Source: Dryas octopetala (taxonomy: Eukaryota > Streptophyta > Magnoliopsida > Rosales > Rosaceae). Taken from it: DNA of 64,000 nucleotides. The DNA lies in contig OY992833.1 in NCBI GenBank assembly GCA_963921425.1, positions 24,910,698-24,974,697 of the forward strand. Direction: 5' to 3'. Shown in pieces: positions 10,874 to 23,119 of this stretch. Under the pieces are notes generated by a model. It searched no databases. It was not told the DNA's origin and saw only the letters and a program-made list of their open reading frames with translations. A program made the position numbers and the translations under genes. How positions within the stretch are numbered: the first letter of the stretch is position 1; each line of letters starts with the position of its first letter.

Positions 10874-13505
10874 CTTTGCACTAAAACCTCATACTTCTGA
10901 TTCTTCTGCAAGTGGCTGCTATACAAAATCAATGGCTACTAATGAGAATCCAAACCCTGATAAGGAATTTTGGAAACTTTTACATCTTGGGAATAAAGGA
11001 GATAGGAACTTATTCTTCTTTTAGAAATTAAAAAAAAAAAAGAAGCTAAAAAGTTCACAGCAGTGTACAAGAAGATTAGAACCTTCAACATACTTTGCCA
11101 TTCCAATTAATCTCACCTCACCAAAGCAGACTGATGCAGGGCAATACATGCAGTAATGTTAGTATATAGCAGTTGGGGCAGAGAAGCGTTTTCCATATGC
11201 TGGCTTAATTTCATAAACGCTTATGTGAAGCACTTGTGACAACTTCAAGTCTTCAACCACACAAACAATTATCAGTTTCGTTAGCTAGCTTGTAATTAAT
11301 TTAAGAGTTATATTAACAGTAGGATATATAGTCTTTTTAATTTGTTATAACTTATAATCTTAAGTACCTACAGTTACCCCTAATGTTAATCTGAATGAAT
11401 TGATTAGAATAAAAAGGACAGACACTACGTGCTCTGTGCCTGAGCCTAATCTGGTGGTTCCAAAAAATGGTATACGGGATTAGGAAATTAAAACTCATCA
11501 ATTTGGTAAACTTTTTTTTGTGTCAAAATATCATATTGGAATGGTGCAATGGTGCTGAGATTTGATCATTTAACGAGAGTGGCATACATGTTTGAATTGA
11601 TTATGATACTGATAGACTGTCTGTCTGTCTGATATATAACAACATAAGGACAACATGCAATGATGCAAATACAATAATATATACAATAAATAATAAGACA
11701 ATTAGGAAGAGTAGTACTGTACGTAGGAAAATTAACAAAGATTTTAATTTGTTGCTTGAGACAGAGAGAAAAGGTCTAACGTCTCCCTTTCGGAGCCGAA
11801 GATTCTCCGAGACATATCATGCACGTCGGAGTAGCAAATGCGTTGTCGGCTGTCACTCCTCATGGAATTTCTTTTTGACCATCTTTTTTATTCTTCAGTC
11901 TTAATTTCACCGCCTCCCTCTTTCGCTTTTTTCTTTTTGCTTTTTTAAGAAAAAACTTATAAAATGATCGTATATATTATTTGTATCTTTTTCGTCGAAT
12001 ATTATATCACAGAAATAAAATAAATACATTCATGTATGAACATAGTCAAAGACTCAAAATAACACTAATTAATTAATTCATTGTATATGCAGCTATATAT
12101 GTGCTGCATTGCATTTATAAACAAACTATTGATTAGCATTCATATATGTTGGTTACACAACAGACACATAACTAATAACTAATAAGTTGGTGTAAAATTA
12201 ATGAGTTTGCTTCCTAGAATTGACTCATTGAGTTAGTTTTCAACAATTTCTAAATGGAAGGTGGCCCAAAATTATTAATAAAAGAATGTTATGACAAAAG
12301 TAAAAAACATTGATTTAATTTTAAGAAAGTAGTTGACGGCTTGTCTCTGAAATTAATAGGCAATATATGTCTTCTAAATAATTTTAACTGCAACTGATTA
12401 TATTTTGTATCATTCTTTTAAATGGTGTGGATTTCATTTCTATTAAAAAAATGATACAAAACATAATCAATTAATATGATATAAACAACATGTTGTAAAT
12501 ATTTAATAAATGAAATGAAATCATAGATAGAAATGAAAGAAAGGAAGAAAGATAAAGATAAAGGAAAAGTGCAAAAGGAGGAGCCTATTTTCAATGCATG
12601 GGGAGGGGTCCGAGGGGAGGACCATTAGTCCAAAAAGAAAAGGAGGGGAAGACCAAAAAGACATTCATTTAACACTTTAAGAAGTTGCAAATTTAATAAA
12701 AAAATTCAGAAAGTGCTAGAGTGAGTAGTTGTTTTTTTGTTCACACAACAAAAAAACCAAAAGTCTGGTGGTTGCCTGGGGCAAGGAAGCAAAGGAAGCT
12801 AAACAAAGCACAGCTCATATCTCCTCCTCGTCAGCTACAAACAGCCTACAGTGAGAGAAAGCTCCGGCGAGGACCACGTTCGCCTATGTTTCTAGTACGT
12901 CTCGTACGTTGAAAACAAAAATAAATAATTTTTTTTTTAAAGGAGCAAAAAAATATTCGTAAAAGTCGGCGATCCGAGTCGTCGGGAAGAAAATCGCCAC
13001 GGGGGAGCAGCGCATTGTCCCTCTGGGACTTGTCTTCCGAGACTTTGGGTCTGGAGACGCTCGAATCCCCACCCAGTTTTTCGACTTTCTCACAGCTCAG
13101 CGTTTCCAAACACAAACTAACACCAACCCAAACGCTTCGTTTCGTTTCCACTGTTACGGGCACACAGCTTCGGATTCGGATTCGGTTCTCTTGTCCCCAC
13201 CTCCAACAAACCCAATAAACCAAAAACAGGAAAGAAAAGGTGCGTTTTGCGTTCAAAGATTTGATCTTTGATTGAGTTTTCTTATGGGCATTAATCAATT
13301 GCTGTTAATGAATTCCATGTCTTGGTTGTTATAGATTGATGCTACGAGTGTTGTTTGTTGCGAGTTGGGGCATTGAGGGTTGGGATTGTTGTGTCTGGTG
13401 CAGATCGTACAGAGGCAGAGCCTGGTGGGTCAAAACCATCAAATGCGTTGAGCTTTCAAAGATTGTAGGGCGGGCCGTAGAGAAGGACGACGAGGAAGAG
13501 GAAGA
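10874..13505. other. Intergenic plus 5' region of the DHHC gene
   Basis: Divergent promoter region between the minus-strand BPA1-like gene and the plus-strand acyltransferase gene. AT-rich to about 12.7 kb. From 12.9 to 13.5 kb the base composition rises, which fits a 5' UTR; a GT..AG pair near 13240-13334 could be a 5' UTR intron. Frames here, on either strand, resemble no protein I know. Confidence 0.5.
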
Positions 13506-16396
13506 ATGTACACGACTGCTCTGCCACCGCAGCATTCTGACTCCCACCACCGAATTATGGACGCCCGTGGTCCGCCCCTGCGACTTTATCAACTTTGGAA
13601 AGGAAACAATGTAGGCTCTATCATCTATCTATCTCTCTGTCTCCCACCTGAAATGTCTTTTTATAACAATGTTGAATTGGTGAATTAGTTATTTCCAAGG
13701 TGATTCATATGTGAAGCCATCAAATGCTACTTACATTGCATTACATGTAACAAAAAGGAAAAAGAAAAAAGAAATGAAAAGAAAGACAGAGAATGAATAC
13801 AATTCTATCATATTTTGTAGATTGGGCTGTCTTCGGATACAATTTTGTGTATGTGCTTCTTGATTCCCACTTGGGTTACTTTCTTTTATAATGTTAAGTA
13901 TTATAAATGTGTGTCTCACGGCCTAACAAAGAACTCATTTTGCATAATGTGTTGCAGAGATTTTGCTTCAAAGGCAGAATTATATTGGGTCCAGATGCGA
14001 GGTCATTATTCCTTACTGTGTCCCTCATTGTGATTCCAGTGATCCTGTTCTGTGCTTTTGTTTCTCGAAGACTAGTTGATCAACTACCGCGCCATATTGG
14101 CCATCTTATAGTGGCTATATGTGCTGTATTGGCAGTATATGTGAGTTCTTCCTCTTTAGACGACTGGTTTGTCAATTCCCTTCTAAGCCTCCTATCAGGT
14201 GTTGAAATTGCCAAAATTATATGTAATGCCATCACAGTAGGAAGAAAACTGAGAGAAAGAGAAGAGATTTCCAGTCATATGCTTTGCAGCTTAGTTACTA
14301 AGAAAATGAAATTCGCAGTTTAACTCTGCCATGTTTTTGCAGAAGTTTTATTTGACTTGACTTAATATGGAAATATGAAACTCAGATGTAGCATATGGAA
14401 TTAAAAGACTCTTATTTCTGCTTTAAGGCAGAGACAAACATTTATGATTTATTTTATTAGTTTGTGATTTTGTGAAATGAAACTCTACTGTGTGATTTTG
14501 TGAAATGAAACTCTACCATGTAATTTTGTGAAATGAAAGATGTTCGACATGCATGGTTTCTTAGTCCAGTTTCTAGGTTTGCTACTCATCCATGATGGTG
14601 GGTTTGCCTTCTAACCTTAAGGTCACTACACTCACCACCAACTTGGTGTGGCATAAGGCCATAGCGCCTCACTAAGATAGAAGTGAGTCCACTTGTGGAC
14701 AGAGAAGGCAACAAGACCTGCCTGGCTATACTCAGGCTCATTGGTGCAACCCCTTAAATGAGTTGGTAGTCCTACCTAGTAGTATATATATGTTGATCCA
14801 GTTGGTGTTGTGAAAAAAATTTCTTTGCTTACATATTGTTTGCAGTATTGAACTTTTGTATACAATTCTATAATTGGTTTTTTTGCTTATTGACTAGTGC
14901 AGGTTGTTGTTCTTCTCTTGATTACATCTGCAAGAGATCCTGGCATTATTCCTCGCAACCTGCATCATCCAGAACCAGAAGATGATGGCTATATCTCTAG
15001 TCTCTCTTCTGATTGGCCAGGAAGTCAGAATGGACCTCCAGGTGTACCACCCACAAAAGATGTTTGGGTTAATGGCATGCTAGTTAAGATAAAATATTGT
15101 CAAACATGCATGCTATATCGCCCACCCCGATGCTCTCATTGCTCTATATGCAACAACTGCGTTGAGCGTTTTGATCACCATTGCCCATGGGTGGGGCAAT
15201 GCATTGGGAAAGTATGCTTCATTTTGATTAATTTCGCATTTTTGCTTGAATTTACATAGTCATTCTCTTTTAGAAATTTTTGAATATCTTTGTAATATGA
15301 CGATAAAGCATAACCTTATAGCAGATGAAGTCCTCACACAAATTTTGGAATTTTTAGCATAATATCAATAATCTTAGTGTTTGTATATATGTACGTATAT
15401 ATATTAAAAATTAAATTTTGATAAGTTGATCCACAAGAATATCATGGTTGGGTGATTCTTACTGGTTATTTAGATTCTTCGATCAGGCAAATCTCTTAGT
15501 GTGACTTGTTGAGTGTCTGTCTGTCACTTGTTGAGTTCAAGGGGATAAGTTTCTCACTATGATCTTTGTTGGATACTTTATTCTCTTTTCATAGTCCTAA
15601 CACGGTTGAAGTTATTATTGACAGAGGAATTACAGATTCTTTTTCATGTTTGTGTCCTCCACAACCATGCTGTGCCTCTATGTCTTTTCCTTCTGCTGGG
15701 TAAACATATTGAAAATAATGGATGCTAAAAGTTGCAGTCTCTGGAGTGCTTTAACAAAGTCGCCTGTTTCGTTAATTCTAATTCTCTACACATTCGGAGC
15801 TGCTTGGTTTGTTGGAGGTCTCACTGGATTCCATCTCTATTTAATTTTCACGAATCAGGTTCCTTGCTGTTTTACCTTTATTGCTGTTTGGTGTTCCCTC
15901 TCTCTTTATATCTCTGAGTAACATTTTCTTGTCTGTGCAGACAACATATGAGAATTTTCGGTATCGGTACAATGTAAGGAGGAATCCATACAATCGTGGG
16001 TGTTTTAGCAATGTTGCAGAAGTCTTCTTCTCTAAAATTCCGAGATCTAAATATAACTTCAGGGAAAAGGTTAAGGGCGATTCACCTTCTGTCTTCACCA
16101 CTTCAACGCCATGCATGCATTCCATGAGCCCAGAGATGCTGCGCAAAGCACATTCTGACATAGAGATAGGAAAACGAGAAGCTGTTGCTGCTGAAGATCT
16201 TGAGGATATACAGAGTCAGATTGATAGTGTTGGTGGATTGCGGAGGTGTGGGACGCAGCCAAGACATACAAACTGGGATCACAAAGTCAACTGGCAGAGC
16301 GCACCAGATATACAAATGTTGGCTGCAGAGTATGGTGCGGAACATGGTTCAACAGGCAGACAGAAAATTGAAGGGGCTGTTGAGCTTAGGAGTTAG
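13506..16396 (+). CDS. DHHC-type protein S-acyltransferase (PAT07/08-like)
   Basis: Five exons: 13506-13610, 13958-14140, 14903-15211, 15625-15858 and 15941-16396, all GT..AG, giving 428 residues. It transfers palmitate to cysteines of membrane proteins. The N-terminus (LYQLWKGNN, then [14 protein letters not shown]) leads into two membrane helices. A cysteine-rich domain ([20 protein letters not shown]) ends in the catalytic DHHC at residues 187-190 within [13 protein letters not shown]. The next exon begins [10 protein letters not shown] and supplies two more helices, followed by the conserved [10 protein letters not shown] (TTxE) motif. The last exon gives a cytosolic tail. Layout and length match Arabidopsis PAT07/PAT08; the residue before RNYR is Lys, where relatives often have a hydrophobic residue. 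Confidence 0.93.
14459..14540. repeat. About 29-bp tandem repeat, three copies, in intron 2 of the DHHC gene
   Basis: The phrase GATTTTGTGAAATGAAACTC recurs twice and a third copy reads AATTTTGTGAAATGAAAG. It is confined to the intron and has no visible effect on the splice sites. Confidence 0.7.
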
Positions 16397-17270
16397 GACC
16401 TAAATAATTGATGAGCAATTGTATGCTCTGATCTTAGAGCCAAGATAATAGCTGCTAACCTAGATGCTTGGAAAGGGTTACTGACATAGTGATGAACTCT
16501 GCCATCGGATTGAAAGCTCTGGTTCAGTCAAAATAGTAAGGGCACTTGTCATGTATCAAACTGGTTCCATGGACACTTGGTCAAGTGTATTGCTATAATG
16601 TCTTTGGGAAAACCAAGTTGCTCATCTAATTTATTCATTATTCTTGATGGAATCATGGAAGAGCTTGAAGATTGTGGTAAGAGTTCTGGTGGTGGCTTTG
16701 AATCATGCAAGCGTTTGAGATCCATGGATGTATAGGTTGGTCGTTCTCCTTTATAAGTTGAAGAAAGAATTAGACATGTGTAAACAATTCAATTTCTGCT
16801 ATGAAGATTTGTGAAATGTATACTCCTAGTTTATCTCTTAAAACATTGAGACACTGAGGACTCTAGGAGAGGCATAAGAAGAACAAACTTGTAAACAAGC
16901 AAGTAGAAAATAGCTAAGAATATTGAGACTAAGTACTATTTGATTCATAATTCCTAATTCAGCGAAGTTGATGATACATGCATAGGTAGGGAAGGTCGCA
17001 TTGAGGTTGTAGACAAATGAGGAAATTTCAGATAACCTCAATCAATGACCATGGCCCAAAAGTAAAAAAGATGGAGCCGTATACAAATTAGCATATTGAG
17101 AGCAATGAGAAGCAAGCACATGCATTATGCAATCTGTCAAACAACCACAGAAGATTGGAATGAAATACCTTAATAGATTAAGTGCAAACTTAATTTTATA
17201 TATTATATATGAGTAAGCCCCTTCCCTTAGGAACAGAAGGATACACAAAGAGGTAATTTATCACAATTAT
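16397..17270. other. Convergent 3' regions, no gene
   Basis: 3' UTR and flank of the DHHC gene on the left. From about 17050 the sequence is 3' flank of HAK copy A, recognisable because the text around 17051-17150 (AAAAGTAAAAAAGATGGAGCC and onward) recurs behind copy B at 26104-26185. Confidence 0.6.
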
Positions 17271-19546
17271 TCACCATTTTCTTACACCAGTTTTGGCTGC
17301 AACTCGGTTTATATTAGGGTCAGAGGCCAATTTCCTCAAGTACTCACTAGAAACCTTATTGTTGAGCTCAAACATGTATCTCTGCTTGTGAACATAGTGC
17401 CAAATCCCCATGATTGCCATGAGCACAGAAGCAAAAGCCAGAGGAAGGAAACCGCCTTGAATGAACTTGTACAAGACTGAAGAGGCATAGATCAGCTCCA
17501 TTGAAATGAAGACCACAAAGAAGAGAGCAATCAACCATATGCTGGTCTTCCATATGACCAACATTATGAGAGTAAGCAAACATGTGGTGATGAGCATTAC
17601 ACTGACCACCGCAATCCCATATGCGTTGCCAATCTTGTCTGTGGTCTTGAAGGCTGCAGTGACTATGACACAGGCAATCATAAGCAAGTAGTTGATCTCG
17701 GGTATGTACACCTGGCCCTCGTACTTGGCAGAGGTATGAACAACCTTGACTCTTGGGAAACAGCCAAGACTGAGGGACTGAGTGATGATTGAGAATGCCC
17801 CAGATATCATAGCTTGGCTGGCGATAATGGCAGCAGCTACAGCCACAACAAAGGTTGGCCAGTACAAAGCGTCTGCATACCAATTAAAGAAGACAATATA
17901 TTAATTAATTGGTCAATCAGTCAAGTGTGAACTGTGAAGTGATCACAATATATAAGAAAATTTCCTAATATGGAGAGGAGAGTTGAAGTGTTGAACACTT
18001 CCAATATGCATGGTGGGTGTGAGAAGTGATGAGAACTCACCTGGTATTGAGTCGTAGAATGTTTTTTTCACATGATCTGGGAACTTGCTGAGGTCATATG
18101 CCGTTATTAATGCGGGAAATGTGATGAAAGAGAAACTGGTCTGCAACATTATATATATAATATTATTTTCTGGAGGGGTCAACTCAACAAATAAACAATT
18201 CTCTACAATTGACACATTCATATTTAATTAGCTTAAAAAGTAAAAAACAAAAAAAAAAAGGATTTAATTTAATTTTTTTAATTTTTTTCTTCTGAAGAAG
18301 ACAAAAATCAAAATCATATCTGACTTGCTTAAGGAACTTAACGTACATGAAGAACAAATAAGAGAAACCTATTTAATAGTTTGATTTCACAAGATTGTGA
18401 AATTAATAATTCGTTAAAGTAAATCTAACTCTTGAATAGTTTATCTCCAACTTATCCCTCAACGTTAAATCTCTTAAGATAAATCAAATTGTATAATACA
18501 ATAGGGTATTAATTTACTAATTACTTACTTGGATTGCTTTGACATTGAAGTGACCCAGATCAGCAAACATGGCCTCCGTCCCTGGTTTATATATAAATAT
18601 ATAAATATATATATGCATATATGTCACTAGTTAATTAATGGAGATTCACAAGGAGAGATATGAAAAAATATATATATTTAAATATAATTGTATATATATA
18701 CTTAATTACCAGTAATGCAGAGAAATACTCCTCCAAGGGAAACCCATCCTTGTTTTCCAGTTCTTTTGAAGTAATCAATTATGTATTTTGGATTAAAGGC
18801 ACGCAATACACCAATGTCATATTTGAACAAGTTGTACAGACCGATGCCACTGATGAATAAGAACCACACCAAGATAATAGGCCCAAAGGTGAAGCCCACT
18901 TTATCAGTTCCAAATCGTTGAACAGCGAAGAGAGCGATCAAGATTACTATAGAAATCCCCACAACAGCGTCTGAATATTTACTATCACTCAATATTGTTA
19001 GCAAATTGAGTGTCACAATTAATTCATTTACATGTTTGGTATAAATTAAAAACCATGTGTATACGTTATACCTTTGCCTAATGAATCGATCCCGCTCACT
19101 GCAGAAAGGACTGCACACACGCAAATTAACATAACTTATAAGGGTATTTATTTAGTATTGAATCATTATTAATTTGTTCAATAAAATACATTCATAGTTC
19201 AAGAATTGTGTTATACCAAATGAATGAATTAATTAATTACCTGAAATGGATGGAGTAAGAACCCCAACTCCAATTACCATGGAAGTTCCCATAATGGTGA
19301 CAAGGAAAATTACATATTGGGCAATCTTACTATTCTCGAGATTTTTCTTGATGGTTTGAGCCCGTCTCAACTCCTTGGTTGGTGTTTCAAGTTTGTAGTT
19401 GGAGAGCTCTCTGTCTTCAGGTTGGTTATTTGGAATTAAGCTCACCTTTACATGCCGGCATATCAAGGAGTACAGTGCAAATGTTCCGCCTACAAATTTA
19501 CTTGGTTCGTCAAGGTATTAAATAAAAATTCAAAAGTTATTGCTGA

Positions 19547-19735
19547 CACTACAAGAAATTAGAGTAATATCCACCTTCATTAATTGTATAGAAAGATATG
19601 GCAATAAGAAACTTTAGTCTCTATTATTCAATTACCACTTATTTTTGTTAAAATTAAGACACTTTAGTTCTTATTTCTCAATTATCACCCATTTTTTATA
19701 ACTAATGAAAGTGGGCATTGCTCTAATTTGTGGTA
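19547..19735. mobile_element. MITE with CACTA-like ends in intron 2 of copy A
   Basis: Starts CACTACAAGAAATTAGAG and ends CTCTAATTTGTGGTA, an imperfect inverted pair; CACTACAAGAAA is the usual terminus of plant CACTA elements. About 190 bp, non-coding. The exact right end and any 3-bp target duplication are uncertain. Confidence 0.55.
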
Positions 19736-20412
19736 TATGAAAATACAAAATATTTGTGAAGGATGTTCGATCCTACTTTTGTTTGGTCTGGCCGCCGTCA
19801 TATTCATATTAATTGTTGTGGTATTGACTTGACTAACTATTCATAAAATAACATGTCTTGGACCATGAAAAAGAAAGAAATCCTCTGAAGGGATCTTGCA
19901 AAAACAAAAGTGTGCGGATCTTCCCTTGCTGGCCGTTAGTTATGTTTAATTAATGAAATCATGTAGATACTTTTGTTTTTTTGGCCAAGAAAATCATGTA
20001 AATACTTAATCCAACTAATAACCCAATTCATAATTCTCTAAAATCCAGAACAACTTATGCAAGAAACTCTTCGACTCGTAAAATTGAAAAACAAGGAGAG
20101 GAAGACGATAGAAGATGGAAACCCATCTACTCTAAAGTCTGAAATCAAAACGAGACACGTGACATAACCCAAGAAGAGCTTGCAGAAAAAACCACCCACT
20201 TTCTCCTTAAAATCGACAACGAGAACCAAGTAACCAAACCGTTACTTATAAAAAGCTCAAAACTTGAAAATCAGGAGGAGTTTCTTTAGAGGAATCTCTT
20301 TTGACAAGTACCGCAAAGTTTATGATAAACACTGAAATTAATAATCATGATGATAATTAAACGATCAAATGAGTTTTGATTTTATTGATTTTTTGCATAG
20401 ATGAATTTTAAA

Positions 20413-20962
20413 GGGTAAAATATATTTTTGGTCCTGTGTTTTGAGTTGAAAGCATATTTGGTCCTCGTGGTTTCAATTTTGCCAATTTGGTCCCTGTGCT
20501 TTATGAAGTTTGCAATCTTAGGACAATTTAACAAAAATTAAATCTTCAATTTGGGAAAAAAATATCCACCTGTTTTCAAGAAATATTTTGTTGAGAGATT
20601 GAAAGATCATCTAATGGGCTTTCTAAAACTACTTTCAAATTTTATTTTCATGTTTATTTGCTAAAGAAATTGAGGCTCAAAAAATGTTTAGGGTTTGAAC
20701 TTTAAATTTGTGACTTCTTTAAATTCTTATTTGAAAATAAAAAATTCAAGGTTATATACATAATTTTGAATCTTTTTTGAGTAAAACTTGCTAGTTTAAA
20801 CAAGTTATTAGTTTTGATTTGAAGAAAATTTTTATGTTAGGTGTATAATGTACCAAAACTGTAAAAAATATAAAATATAATGACCAAATTGACAAAATTA
20901 AAACTACGAGGACCAAATGTGTTTTTGACTCAAAATACAGGGACCAAAAAGGTATTTTACCC
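20413..20962. mobile_element. MULE-type MITE (550 bp) in intron 2 of copy A
   Basis: The left end GGGTAAAATATATTTTTGG is the inverse of the right end CCAAAAAGGTATTTTACCC seen on the complementary strand, and the arms continue (TTGGTCCTCGTGG against CTACGAGGACCAA). A perfect 9-bp duplication AATTTTAAA flanks it at 20404-20412 and 20963-20971, as for Mutator-like elements. No transposase. Confidence 0.88.
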
Positions 20963-21178
20963 AATTTTAAATGTACAACTAAAATTTAGACGGTTCATAA
21001 TATTAGTTCAGATAGCCCGAATAATACAATCCCTTTTGGTTCTTGTCAAAAGAAATCTCTCTTTTGAAACTCTACCATATATAAACACAATTAATGAATG
21101 ATTTTCTTTGAATGATTAGATGCGTGCACCACCCGCACCTTAAAAGTACAAGATATGATCATATATATATTTATGGTA

Positions 21179-22310
21179 GGCTTAATTATCAATTTACCAC
21201 CCAAAATTGTAATTCATTCTCACTTTGTCACCTGAAAGTTTTTTTGTCCCAGATTACCACCTGTAACTTACATTTGTGTCCCATTTTACCTTGTTCTGTC
21301 AATAATTCCGTTAAAAATGATGACCTGGCAGTTAATGCTGATGTGGCGCGCTGAATGTGCACCATGTGTCACATCTTTGCTTTTTGAATTTTTTTTATTT
21401 TTTTTATTTGTATATAGTTTAAAAATTAGTTAAAAATAACTCCGAACTTAGAAAAATACACAGAAAATTCCTACGGACTCGTCTTGACTAGCACTAATTT
21501 ACTATCAGGTTAAATTACCAATTTTCTCTCTTAAAATTTTCAAAAAAATTAGAAAGTCCAAATTTATTTCTAAAAAATTAAAATAAATTTTCCTCTATTA
21601 AACAAATTCTAGAAAAAATTCTAGAATTTTCGTAAACTCTTGGACAAATTCTCAAAAATATTTTGAAAATTACCAAAAGCCTATTTTAGAGAATTATTTT
21701 GAGACTTTACAGAAATTCTAGAATTTTTCTAGAATTCATTTTATAGGGAAATTTATTTTCTTCTAAGACCGAGAGGTATTTTGGGTAGCAAGTGTTCACA
21801 AGAAAGGTATTGTTAGTTTTTAGAAGACTAATGGTGTAGACCTTATATTTTTTAGAGTTCGGGAGATTATCCTATGAATTTCCAAAGAGTTTAGAGTATT
21901 TTAATTTTCTAGAAATAAATTTGGACTTTCCAATTTTATGAAAATTTTTAGAGAGAAAATTGGAATTTTGACCCTATAGTAAATTAGTACTAGTCAAGAT
22001 AAGTCAATAAGAATTTTTCGTGTATTTTTTTAAGTTCGGAGCTATTTTTAATTAATTTTTAAAGTTTATATAAATAAGAAAATAAAAAAAATCAGAAAAT
22101 ACAAGAAAATATGTGACATGTAGAGCACATCCAGCGTGCCACGTACGTCAACATTAACGGCCAGGTCATCATTTTTAACGGAATTGTTGACAAAACAAAG
22201 TAAAATGGGACACGGATGTAAGTTACAGGTGATAATCTGGAACAAAAAAATTTTCAGATGACAAAGTGAGAATGAGTTACAATTTTGGGTGGTAAATCGA
22301 TAATTAAACC
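21179..22310. mobile_element. Long-TIR non-autonomous MULE (1132 bp), family copy 1
   Basis: Starts GGCTTAATTATCAATTTACC and ends in the inverse, GGTAAATCGATAATTAAACC. The arms pair over hundreds of bases, so most of the element folds back on itself, leaving an asymmetric centre near 21.7-21.9 kb. A perfect 9-bp target duplication TTTATGGTA lies at 21170-21178 and 22311-22319. It is homologous to 45800-46908, in opposite orientation. Non-coding. Confidence 0.9.
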
Positions 22311-22668
22311 TTTATGGTATGACAATGCCAATGCTTGCACACGAAGTTTTTCTCATGAAAATTGGATGAATATGTTAATTAATCTGTGTTATAATTAGAA
22401 GTTAGCTAACTAACTAGCCAGCTAGCTAGCTGAGAGAATGAATTACGAACAAATTAACTTAAATCACATTAAGAGCCCCTTCAATTAATAATATCGATCT
22501 TACCATCGCGATTATCATTGGCCCACAAGACGATGAAGACATACTTAAGCATGGGAATGAGCGCTATGGTATAGATGATGAGAGACAACTCCCCTAGAAT
22601 GTCCTCATTTTGGCCTATTCGGTTGGTGAAAGTGCTAGAGTATACATAGAGTGGAGACGTCCCTATGT

Positions 22669-22685
22669 CCCCCCCCCCCCCCCCC
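22669..22685. repeat. 17-nt C homopolymer in exon 2 of copy A
   Basis: Seventeen C on the plus strand (G in the transcript) stand where copies B, C and D have four, just before the GDIGTS codons. Thirteen extra bases shift the frame. It could be a real expansion or partly a sequencing/assembly length error. Confidence 0.85.
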
Positions 22686-23119
22686 ATACACCACCCCTAA
22701 TCCCCTATACTCTGAAATGCCAAACTTAACGTTCTCATCCAGCTTACATGATCAAAACAAATAAAAAAAGGTTTAGTTAATTTCAAGCCGGCCAGTATAT
22801 CAGAAAATAAATTAAATCTATAATAAATCATTACTTTTTTGTTATATTAAAGGGAATCGAATCTTGAAACTAATATAATCCTAATTCAACCCCACCAACT
22901 TTCACTACTTCAGCTAATCCCATGGCCTATAACATATAACAAAGCTAAACATAGGTACAGACCTGTGAGGAATGGCTTTGAGTCGTGGAAACTCTCCCAG
23001 CCTCCAAACTGAGGGAGTCTACACGACGTAGCTCTGCCCATGACCTTTTTCTCCTTCAGGTGGCTGCTTGTTCCTAATTCTTCGGTCTCTTGCCTTGTTC
23101 TCACCACTTCCTCGGCCAT

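Larger units (their letters stand above)
17271..23119 (-). pseudogene. HAK5-like K+ transporter copy A, decayed
   Basis: Eight exon remnants correspond one to one with intact copy B: 23119-22963, about 22735-22504, 19489-19241, 19110-19072, 18970-18710, 18581-18529, 18140-18041 and 17872-17271. Lesions: a 2-nt deletion in exon 1 (near 23043) shifts the frame; the AG acceptor before exon 2 is lost; an insertion in exon 2 brings a stop (22697-22699); the short G run before the GDIGTSPLY motif has grown to 17, a further frameshift; the conserved GDG of the next exon reads GVG; exon 7 lacks 15 nt that encode most of AGQAAYL; and the last exon stops after NRVAAKTG, missing about 220 C-terminal residues. 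Intron 2 (about 3 kb) contains three small transposons. I regard it as non-functional. Confidence 0.92.

Noticed and set aside
12721..13298. Possible small genes upstream of the DHHC gene
   Set aside because: Frames on both strands are compositionally random and overlap the probable 5' UTR and its intron.
17271..17330. Copy A as a functional short transporter with a novel C-terminus
   Set aside because: The new tail is former 3' flank exposed by a deletion, and the N-terminal exons are frameshifted.
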